A stretch of DNA of 16,118 bases. It comes from JBDNDK01 sp046719185 (GTDB lineage Bacteria; Armatimonadota; UBA5829). The notes beneath the pieces were generated by a model. The model was not told where the DNA came from. It saw only the letters and a program-made list of their open reading frames with translations, and searched no databases. The stretch is from assembly GCA_046719185.1 (NCBI GenBank), contig JBDNDK010000039.1:1-16118 (forward strand). The letters run 5' to 3'. Below are positions 6,970-13,323 of the stretch, piece by piece (the stretch's first letter is position 1; each line of letters starts with the position of its first letter). The position numbers and the translations under genes are program-made.

Positions 6970-7832
6970 TGGGAATTACAGAGCGTCTTGCAAATTTGAG
7001 TATTCCTGCAGTTCTTACAATAATTGCAGTTTTAATGGTTATACGATATGCATTAAAGCAGGTTGATCAGCCTTGGGCAAAGAGTGTAGGGGAAACTGCG
7101 GAGTCATTAGCATTTGCATTGGCACTAGTTTTCCTTATTATAAAGCCTTTTATTGTTCAGGCTTTTTTTATACCCTCAGCTTCAATGAGACCTACTCTAC
7201 TAGAGAGGGATCATATAATGGTTAATAAATTTATATATAGATTCAAGGAACCACAAAGAGGCGATATTGTTGTTTTTAGAGCACCTATGAATGCCACAGG
7301 TGGGATAAAACAAGATTTTATAAAAAGGCTTGTTGCTGTGCCAGGAGATGAAGTTAGAATAACGCCGGGATATATATTAGTTGATGGAGTTCCTAAAGAT
7401 AGAGCTGAGTTAAAGAGTATGCTAGTGCCTTTAGGTGAGGAAGGCAAGCTACTACTTACTGATAATAAAGTATATATTGATAGAAAAGAAATATCTATAA
7501 AAGAAATTGCAGATAAATTTGATACTGATCCAGAGAATATAAAAATTGTCCCGGGCAAACTGTATATAAATGGTGTAGCACAAGATGAACCATATATTGC
7601 TGAAGATCCATCAATGCCATATCCTAATGAGAGAACTGATAAAAAATGGATAGTTAAAGATAAAAATGGCAATGATGTGGTCAAAATCCCGGAAGGTAAG
7701 TTGCTTGTCATTGGAGATAATAGAAATGAATCAAATGATGCAAGATTTTGGGGATTGTTGGATAGAAAAAGAATTTTAGGCAAAGCAATGTTTAAATTTT
7801 GGCCACCTAGTCGAATTGGCTTGATAAAATGA
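6969..7832 (+). CDS. lepB: Signal peptidase I
   Basis: LepB removes signal peptides from exported proteins, acting at the outer face of the cytoplasmic membrane. Two N-terminal membrane segments lie near residues 10-28 and 46-66. The catalytic Ser is S72 in FIPSASMRPT and the catalytic Lys is K119 in DFIKRLVAVPGDEV. RGDIVVF (97-103) and GDNRNESNDARFWG (249-262) are the other conserved boxes. Between residues 131 and 205 is an insertion bearing two similar segments, PGYILVDGV (133-141) and PGKLYINGV (195-203), so the protein is 287 aa against about 180-200 in simple Gram-positive enzymes. Its ATG overlaps rplS by 1 base and its stop overlaps rnhB by 4. Likely clients in this window are the secreted proteins at 1-2940 and 9616-11637. 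Confidence 0.95.
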   Translation: MGITERLANLSIPAVLTIIAVLMVIRYALKQVDQPWAKSVGETAESLAFALALVFLIIKPFIVQAFFIPSASMRPTLLERDHIMVNKFIYRFKEPQRGDIVVFRAPMNATGGIKQDFIKRLVAVPGDEVRITPGYILVDGVPKDRAELKSMLVPLGEEGKLLLTDNKVYIDRKEISIKEIADKFDTDPENIKIVPGKLYINGVAQDEPYIAEDPSMPYPNERTDKKWIVKDKNGNDVVKIPEGKLLVIGDNRNESNDARFWGLLDRKRILGKAMFKFWPPSRIGLIK

Positions 7833-8461
7833 ACTGCTGTTATGAAGATAGGGCAAGAGCTAATGGGTATTTGAATGTTGCTGGTGTTGATGAGGTTGGT
7901 AGGGGACCATTAGCAGGTCCTGTAGTTGTTGCTGCTGTTATTCTTCCAATAGATTTTAATCCCATAGGAATTAATGATTCCAAAAAAATGACTCAAAAAG
8001 CTAGAGATAGAGAATATGAAAGAATAATTTCTAGTGCTATAGATTATTCAATTGCTATAATTGATAGTGATATAATTGATTCATTGAATATATTGAATGC
8101 TACACATAAAGCAATGAAAGACGCTTTAAGTAATTTAAAAATCCAACCTGATTTTGCTCTAATTGATGGCTTATATGTAGATGGTCTTCCTTGCAAATCT
8201 TCTGCAATTGTAGGTGGTGATTCAAAATGTTTATCAATTGCATGTGCATCAATACTTGCAAAAGTTACCAGAGATAACATAATGAATGAATATCATATAA
8301 AGTATCCGCAATATTGTTTTAATAGAAATAAAGGTTATGGTACAAAAGATCATATTGATGCACTAAAAAAATATGGTCCTTGTCCTATACATAGATATTC
8401 ATTTGCACCAGTTAGAGAAAGGGCAAAAAGTTGTGTTCTTCCAAATCTAAACTTGGATTAA
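7829..8461 (+). CDS. rnhB: Ribonuclease HII
   Basis: RNase HII cuts RNA in RNA-DNA hybrids and starts removal of single ribonucleotides misincorporated in DNA. The 210-residue protein shows GVDEVGRGPLAGPVV with acidic D21 and E22, then D113 in LIDGL and D131 in GGDSKCLSIACASILAKVTRD, which together give the four-carboxylate metal site. NKGYGTKDHIDAL and HRYSFAPV near the end are also typical. The ATG overlaps the lepB stop in ATGA. The 3' end overlaps the start of yraN by 31 bases. Confidence 0.96.
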   Translation: MNCCYEDRARANGYLNVAGVDEVGRGPLAGPVVVAAVILPIDFNPIGINDSKKMTQKARDREYERIISSAIDYSIAIIDSDIIDSLNILNATHKAMKDALSNLKIQPDFALIDGLYVDGLPCKSSAIVGGDSKCLSIACASILAKVTRDNIMNEYHIKYPQYCFNRNKGYGTKDHIDALKKYGPCPIHRYSFAPVRERAKSCVLPNLNLD

Positions 8462-8802
8462 GTGCAGAAATATTAGCATCATCATATTTAGCAGAAATAG
8501 GATACAAGATTATAGATTCTAATTATCATTCAAGATATGGTGAGATAGATATAATTGCAAATGAAAATGAAAATTTGGTATTTGTTGAAGTAAGATGCAG
8601 AAGAACTAATACATACGGATCTCCTATTGAATCAATCACAAATAAAAAGAAAAATAATATTATATTAACAGCTCAGGATTATATAGAAAAGAAGCAGCTA
8701 TATGATATGCCATGTAGGTTTGATGTGGTTGAAGTGACATCAAATGAGGGAAAATTATCTATAAAGGAAGTTGTAAAGGATGCATTTACATTAGATTGTT
8801 GA
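8431..8802 (+). CDS. yraN: UPF0102 / YraN family endonuclease-like protein
   Basis: This 123-residue protein has the family core: GLSAEILASSYLAEIGYKII, then RYGEIDIIANENENLVFVEVRCR, which carries the D/E-x-K-like acidic residues of a restriction-endonuclease-like fold. YraN homologues commonly follow rnhB; their function is not settled. The TTG start at 8431 lies inside the end of rnhB and follows AAAGGGC by about 8 bases. Starting there keeps the short lead (CSSKSKL) before the conserved GLSAE. The stop at 8802 is 15 bases before the next likely start. Confidence 0.9.
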   Translation: MCSSKSKLGLSAEILASSYLAEIGYKIIDSNYHSRYGEIDIIANENENLVFVEVRCRRTNTYGSPIESITNKKKNNIILTAQDYIEKKQLYDMPCRFDVVEVTSNEGKLSIKEVVKDAFTLDC

Positions 8803-8817
8803 TTGGAGACAGTTATT

Positions 8818-9312
8818 ATGGAAACTCAAAAAGAGACTAGAAAATCATTCCTGCAAAAAAGAATAACACTAAAAGTATTTTTGATAATACTAGCTATTAT
8901 AATTATACTTTTCTTTGTTCTTCTTATAAAGCAATTTATGATTACAAGAAATATAATAAGTTATGCCAACAAACAAATAATAGAGATTTCCACACAATCT
9001 GCAGAAAATATGGCAAGAAGTATAGCAGTAGTTGGAAATGAATATTTACTAGATGAAAATTATGAGCAGATGCAAAGATATGTTGATGACTTGGTAAAGA
9101 CTTCAAATATTGCATATATAGCAGTTTTAGATAAAAAGAATATTGCAAAAGTGCATACAAATAGAAATGATATTGGCAAGAAATTAGATGATTTAAATAA
9201 AGATAAAAATATGATTCATGTATCTGTTCCTGTGATGAGTTTTACTGAGCAAATAGGAATTGTTGCTATTGGAACGGAGCAACCTTCATCTATCTCATCA
9301 ATTGTGAAATAA
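8818..9312 (+). CDS. Membrane-anchored protein with a lone Cache/PAS-like extracytoplasmic domain
   Basis: I do not recognise a named family. From ATG 8818 the protein has 164 residues; GGAG at 8805-8808 lies 9 bases upstream, which favours this start over an in-frame TTG at 8803. A basic N-terminus precedes one hydrophobic helix (about residues 18-37). The remainder resembles the sensor domains of histidine kinases and chemoreceptors: a helix with SAENMARSIAVVGNEYLLDENYEQMQ, then NIAYIAVLDKKN, NDIGKKLDD and IHVSVPV...IGIVAIGTEQ. No kinase, HAMP or GGDEF output part follows before the stop. It is the last gene of the operon, or the remains of a larger sensor. The domain assignment is by resemblance only. 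Confidence 0.7.
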   Translation: METQKETRKSFLQKRITLKVFLIILAIIIILFFVLLIKQFMITRNIISYANKQIIEISTQSAENMARSIAVVGNEYLLDENYEQMQRYVDDLVKTSNIAYIAVLDKKNIAKVHTNRNDIGKKLDDLNKDKNMIHVSVPVMSFTEQIGIVAIGTEQPSSISSIVK

Positions 9313-9451
9313 CTATGTGAAGTATTATCAATAGTATCAGATTTGCAATATTGTTGATTGACATGTTAAATTAATTAAAAATACTGTCATATAATAAACA
9401 TCGATATTCTTTCAATCTCCATAAATTTACATTAAGTATTATTTTGCCCCC

Positions 9452-9480
9452 TTGACAATTGCTCAGTCATAATACATTAT
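9452..9480 (+). promoter_or_regulatory. Candidate promoter of the TIGR03790-like secreted protein gene
   Basis: Perfect TTGACA (9452-9457), 17-base spacer, then CATTAT (9475-9480, 4 of 6 matches to TATAAT). The predicted start near 9487 would give a leader of about 130 bases containing the hairpin at 9512-9540. Confidence 0.5.
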
Positions 9481-9511
9481 GTATATTGTAAAGCTAAAAA
9501 ATTGTGTATAT

Positions 9512-9540
9512 CAAAATACAAGTATAATTACTGTATTTTG
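9512..9540 (+). promoter_or_regulatory. Leader hairpin / inverted repeat upstream of the TIGR03790-like gene
   Basis: CAAAATAC (9512-9519) pairs with GTATTTTG (9533-9540). After a bulged A, AGTA (9521-9524) pairs with TACT (9529-9532) around the loop TAAT. This gives 12 base pairs, mostly A-T. No U-run follows, so it is not a terminator. It may be an operator or an mRNA leader structure. Confidence 0.35.
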
Positions 9541-9615
9541 GAGTAAATCAAGAATAAAGATAAAATAATAAGAATCCGAAATATAATAAAAAAACTACAA
9601 CAATCGAGGTGGCAA

Positions 9616-11637
9616 ATGAGGGAGGTTTGTCGCAAAATGCAAAAAAATCCTGCCTCTTATTGCAGGATAATAACAATATACTTTGTGTTAGCCTTGATTT
9701 TATTTTGTGGAAATGTATATGCGGGTGGTGGACCCAGAAATATAGCTGTTATTATAAATAGTCAAAGTGAAGAATCTGTTGAAATCGGAATGTACTATAA
9801 AAATGCAAGAAACATTCCTAACAGAAATATATGTTTTATAAATACATCTACAAATGAAACTATTTCTAGTCAAGATTGTGAAACCTCAATATTAGAACCT
9901 GTAAGAAACTGGCTATACAATGTAGAATCCCAAGGTGCTAGAATTGATTATCTTGTAACAACAAAAGGGATGCCTCTAAAAGTGGATTATGGACATTCTA
10001 CTGGACCGCACTCATTGGCTTCAATTATGGTATCAATTAAGCATCCAGACATTCAACAATATAGAGGTTGTCCCTATGGACCTTTTGCACAATCATCTTG
10101 GGGTGTACCACAGCCATTAGTGGCTTGGTCACATTCTCTATCATTTAATGGTTATCATTTTTATCTTGTAACAAGGCTTGATGGTTTCACTGTTGAAGAT
10201 GTAAAAAGAATGATTGACAGAGGATTGGAACCTGCAAGTGATGGAAAGTTTATATTAGATAGAAATCACCTTACCACTGGTCTCTATGGTTCTGCAAACA
10301 ATAGGCTGGGTACAAATACAGGTTCAGCATATCAAATTCTCACAACAGATGGATATGCTGTTAGCTTTGATAACAATCAGGGATTTATATCTAATCAAAG
10401 TGATGTGATGGGATATTTCAGCTGGTCTGCACATGATAACTATTATACCTATGAAAAGTATATTAGCAATGAATTTAAACCAGGTGCTATAGGAGATACA
10501 TATTATTCAGTAAGTGCAAGCACATTCAATAAGACTTCCACAAGTGGAACACCTTTAATTGGTGAGTTGATAGCTAAAGGAATAACAGGTGCTGGAGGAT
10601 ATGTGTCTGAACCCATGATAAGTGCTGCAACTTTGCCTAATCTGCTTTTTGATAGATACACATCTGGCTACAACTTGGCAGAAAGTTTTTATGCTGCTAT
10701 GCCTTATATATTCTGGAAAACAGTTGTCATTGGTGATCCATTAGTTGCTCCTTATGCAGAAAAGCCAAGTGTACAATTAAATATTCCTATATCCAATATA
10801 AGCGGTGTAGTAAATATTGAGGCTATTGCAGAACACAGCTCAGGTATTGCAATGGTTGAGTTTTATTTAGATGATGATTTAATTGATGTTAAATACAATC
10901 CTCCATATATATTGCAATTTGATTCTACACAATATCCTATTGGCATTCATGTGCTAGAAGCAATTGCTTATGAAAATTCAAATCTTCTCACTCAAGGTTC
11001 TGCATCTAGCCCAATTAATGTTACAAACGTTGTATCAACTGTCACAAATATTGCGCAAGCTAAAAATTATGAGCAAGGTCAATTGGTTAGAATAAAAGAC
11101 AAAATTGTTACAGCAGGAACAGATGAGTTAGGTAATTGTTTCTATATTTCTGAATCAGATAGAACTAATGCAATAGCATGTTACACCAGTCAAACTGTGC
11201 AGAAAGGAAATATTGTTGATGTTACAGGTGCAGTGAGTAATGTGGCTGGTCAAAGAGTGCTTGTGGATGTATCTATTAATATTACTGGTCAATCTGAAGT
11301 TATACCAAAGCCATTATTTATGGTATTAGATAATCTAGGTGGTTCTCCAAAGAATCAATATGAAAGCAAAATAGGCTCTAATGGTGGTGCAAGAAACACT
11401 GGATTGTTAGTGAGAGTTGCAGGAAGAGTTGAAAATCTATCACAAGATAAGAAGAGTTTCTGGCTGAATGATGGAAGCAAGGAATCAGTTGCAGCATATA
11501 GCAATATACCATGCAATGTTCAGGATGGAGATTTTGTGGCATTTAATGCAATCAGTTCATCATGGACAGTAGATTCACAAAACAAACCACTACTGCTGAT
11601 CTGTGACCATTCCAACTTCCAGATAGTGAGTGAGTAG
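9616..11637 (+). CDS. Secreted TIGR03790-like protein with Ig-like and OB-fold repeats
   Basis: The 673-residue protein starts at ATG 9616 (GAGGTGG just upstream) or at ATG 9637 (GGAGG 11 bases upstream). Either start is followed by a signal peptide with hydrophobic core IYFVLALILFC and cleavage after VYA. Residues about 35-380 match what I recall of TIGR03790, a family of unknown function: IAVIINSQSEESVEIGMYY near the start, NIPNRNICFINTSTNETIS, DYLVTTKGMPLKV, and a C-terminal SFYAAMPYIFWKTVVIGDPLVAPY. That last segment resembles a cysteine-peptidase-like (gingipain/caspase-type) end; I cannot confirm a catalytic pair. An Ig-like domain (386-470, VEFYLDDDLIDVKYNPPY) follows, then two OB-fold-like beta domains (480-560 and 566-670). 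The family call is moderately sure; function and substrate are unknown. The gene converges with dinB with a 16-base gap and no visible terminator. Confidence 0.75.
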   Translation: MREVCRKMQKNPASYCRIITIYFVLALILFCGNVYAGGGPRNIAVIINSQSEESVEIGMYYKNARNIPNRNICFINTSTNETISSQDCETSILEPVRNWLYNVESQGARIDYLVTTKGMPLKVDYGHSTGPHSLASIMVSIKHPDIQQYRGCPYGPFAQSSWGVPQPLVAWSHSLSFNGYHFYLVTRLDGFTVEDVKRMIDRGLEPASDGKFILDRNHLTTGLYGSANNRLGTNTGSAYQILTTDGYAVSFDNNQGFISNQSDVMGYFSWSAHDNYYTYEKYISNEFKPGAIGDTYYSVSASTFNKTSTSGTPLIGELIAKGITGAGGYVSEPMISAATLPNLLFDRYTSGYNLAESFYAAMPYIFWKTVVIGDPLVAPYAEKPSVQLNIPISNISGVVNIEAIAEHSSGIAMVEFYLDDDLIDVKYNPPYILQFDSTQYPIGIHVLEAIAYENSNLLTQGSASSPINVTNVVSTVTNIAQAKNYEQGQLVRIKDKIVTAGTDELGNCFYISESDRTNAIACYTSQTVQKGNIVDVTGAVSNVAGQRVLVDVSINITGQSEVIPKPLFMVLDNLGGSPKNQYESKIGSNGGARNTGLLVRVAGRVENLSQDKKSFWLNDGSKESVAAYSNIPCNVQDGDFVAFNAISSSWTVDSQNKPLLLICDHSNFQIVSE

Positions 11638-11653
11638 GCATTAATACATTGGT

Positions 11654-12868
11654 CTAATCCCTAAAATCTTTCCCTTCAAACCCATGAGTTTTCTTTTCTA
11701 TGTTTAGGTGGATTAGGCTGGCTCTTTTTATGGAGAATTCACCAAACCTATTGTTTATTTCATCCATCACTTTGAGGGCTGCTCTCATTTTTTCTGTTGC
11801 AAAGAGATTAAGTTGTCTTATTCCTTTTGCTAGGTTAGACATAGATACTCCCACAAGCCTCACTGGTCTTTTGTCTGATTTTAGTTTCTTCTCCAGTATC
11901 AAAAGAGCATATTTGTATATATCAAACCCATCATCAATATATTCTGAAATGCTTTTTTGCTGCATAAATCCATGCATATCTGAGAATCTAAGATACAAAT
12001 TCACAGTTCTACCGGAGTAGTTTTGCTCTCTCATTCTTCTACCAACCATTTCTGAGAGTCTGAGCAAATGAGATTTTATGATAGTCATATCTCTGGTGTT
12101 TTTGTCTAGTGTATATGAATGACCAACAGATTTTGCATCAGGCTGCAGATTGTATGCTACAACAGGAGGGTTGTAGATGCCGTTTCCCATTTTATGAAAT
12201 ACTTCTCCCATCACTCCGAACTCTTTTTTTAGCCTATCTTTAGAAGCTCTGCCAAGCTCACCAGCAGTTGTGATGCCTAGTCTTGCAAGTGAGATTTTGA
12301 GCCTTTCACCTATGCCATGCAGTTCTTCAACCGGCAAGTTTTCTAATAGGTCTTTCACATTTTCTCTTTTAATCTCATAAAGTCCATCAGGTTTTCTCAT
12401 ATTTGCTGCCAATTTTGCCAGCATTTTATTGGGTGCAATGCCAATTGAGCATGTAAGTCCCATTTCAGATCTGATTCTTTTTTTGATAGCAAGTGCAATC
12501 TTATCTGCACCTCCAAACAAATCTTTTGTAGCTGTTACATCAAGAAAACATTCATCAATAGAGTATATTTCTAGTTTGTCTGTGTAATCTCCGCATATTC
12601 TAAATATTCTATGTGCTACATCAATATATTTCTTTAAGTTTCCTTCAACAGCCACTGCATGAGGACATCTTTCCATTGCTTCTGAAATAGGCATTCCAGA
12701 ATGTATGCCATAAGGTCTAGCTTCATAGCTAACTGCAGCAGCAACAGATCTTGTGCTTCTAGCTCCGCCAACAAGCACAGGTTTTCCTTGCAAAAATGGA
12801 TTGCATTGCTGTTCAACACTAGCAAAAAATGCATTCATATCTACAAGCATAATCACAGAATCAGCCAT
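11654..12868 (-). CDS. dinB: DNA polymerase IV (Y-family, DinB)
   Basis: DinB copies damaged DNA without proofreading. The 404-residue protein shows LVDMNAFFASVEQ with catalytic D10, IYSIDECFLDVT with D105 and E106, the nucleotide-binding S-Y-E-A-R-P segment at 47-52 and CSIGIAPNKMLAKLAANMRKP. A helix-hairpin-helix (LHGIGERL) and the little-finger domain follow. QLNLF at 352-356 is a classic beta-clamp binding motif. It ends with about 48 further residues, so the clamp motif is not terminal as it is in E. coli. The ATG at 12868 is 2 bases after the stop of the DUF6504-like gene, with no ribosome site nearby, which indicates coupled translation. The LexA-type box in the shared promoter suggests SOS induction. 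Confidence 0.96.
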   Translation of the reverse strand: MADSVIMLVDMNAFFASVEQQCNPFLQGKPVLVGGARSTRSVAAAVSYEARPYGIHSGMPISEAMERCPHAVAVEGNLKKYIDVAHRIFRICGDYTDKLEIYSIDECFLDVTATKDLFGGADKIALAIKKRIRSEMGLTCSIGIAPNKMLAKLAANMRKPDGLYEIKRENVKDLLENLPVEELHGIGERLKISLARLGITTAGELGRASKDRLKKEFGVMGEVFHKMGNGIYNPPVVAYNLQPDAKSVGHSYTLDKNTRDMTIIKSHLLRLSEMVGRRMREQNYSGRTVNLYLRFSDMHGFMQQKSISEYIDDGFDIYKYALLILEKKLKSDKRPVRLVGVSMSNLAKGIRQLNLFATEKMRAALKVMDEINNRFGEFSIKRASLIHLNIEKKTHGFEGKDFRD

Positions 12869-12870
12869 AG

Positions 12871-13119
12871 TTATTTAGCACAAACCCTTCCAAGAGTCCA
12901 CTCTAATGTGAGTGAGTTAAAGCAAAGCTCATACATATTCACACCATCTGTTACAGCATAATGATAGAGTTTTGCATTGCCTTGACTGCTGCTCCAATTG
13001 AAGTTAACTGCTTTCACTTTATAGTATCTTTCTCTCCAAAAAAACCAGACAGGCACCAATTTTCTATTGTCAAAAGCTGCTCCAACTCTGATGTGTTCAT
13101 CAATATCGACTGCTTCCAT
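12871..13119 (-). CDS. Small DUF6504-like protein co-transcribed with dinB
   Basis: Predicted protein of 82 residues (84 if the ATG at 13125 is used). The later ATG at 13119 is preferred because AAGGA lies 8 bases before it, whereas it nearly touches the first ATG. The sequence is rich in Trp, Tyr and Arg: HIRVGAAFDNRKLVPVWFFW, RYYKVKAVNFNWSSS, YHYAVTDGVNMYELCFN, LTLEWTLGRV. This pattern matches the DUF6504 family as I recall it, a compact all-beta domain often beside dinB or dnaE2/imuB-type genes; no biochemical role is established. Its stop is 2 bases upstream of dinB and the promoter is shared, so a role in translesion synthesis is inferred. Family call moderately sure. Confidence 0.75.
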   Translation of the reverse strand: MEAVDIDEHIRVGAAFDNRKLVPVWFFWRERYYKVKAVNFNWSSSQGNAKLYHYAVTDGVNMYELCFNSLTLEWTLGRVCAK

Positions 13120-13179
13120 ATTCATCTTCCTTTGCAGCCAAAGTTATAATAGGATATTCTAGTATTTACCCTGTAATTT

Positions 13180-13209
13180 ATTATACACAAACACATGTTC
13201 GTATGTCAA
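13180..13209 (-). promoter_or_regulatory. Promoter of the DUF6504-dinB unit
   Basis: On the minus strand TTGACA (13204-13209) and TATAAT (13180-13185) are both perfect and separated by 18 bases. Transcription would start near 13173, about 50 bases before the gene. The spacer holds a LexA-type palindrome. Confidence 0.75.
13188..13201. promoter_or_regulatory. LexA (SOS / Cheo-type) operator in the dinB promoter
   Basis: Read on the minus strand the site is CGAACATGTGTTTG, that is CGAAC-N4-GTTTG. It matches the Gram-positive LexA/DinR consensus CGAACRNRYGTTYC at every position except the last. It lies wholly between the -35 and -10 elements, where LexA binding would block RNA polymerase. Such a site before dinB is a known arrangement. 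The same box sits about 125 bases upstream of recN on the other strand; no second box was seen closer to recN. Confidence 0.75.
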
Positions 13210-13323
13210 CTAAAAAATATTTCTAAATAATAATTATTTCTGGATTATTGGGGATAATTGAAGTAAAATAAATTAGGCTGCGGTAGTTTTAATTTCATTT
13301 TATCTGTAGAGACAGGTGTGAAG

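Larger units (their letters stand above)
9313..9615. other. Intergenic region between the ffh operon and the TIGR03790-like gene
   Basis: This 303-base AT-rich gap holds no ORF that looks real. It contains a candidate promoter (9452-9480), a 16-base sequence also found at 2993-3008, and a leader hairpin (9512-9540). I see no clear intrinsic terminator for the preceding operon: no stable GC stem followed by a run of T is present. A TTGACA at 9358-9363 has no well-spaced -10 partner (TATAAT at 9390-9395 is 26 bases away). Confidence 0.6.

Noticed and set aside
7211..7783. Minus-strand open frame of 190 codons opposite lepB
   Set aside because: It lies wholly antisense to a clear signal peptidase gene, its Ser/Leu/Ile-rich composition is what the reverse of this coding sequence gives, and it has no recognisable domain.
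9358..9395. Promoter from TTGACA at 9358 to TATAAT at 9390
   Set aside because: The 26-base spacer is too long for sigma70-type recognition.
13210..13317. Promoter and second LexA box for recN
   Set aside because: No pair of -35 and -10 boxes with acceptable spacing and no CGAAC-N4-GTTYG site could be found here.
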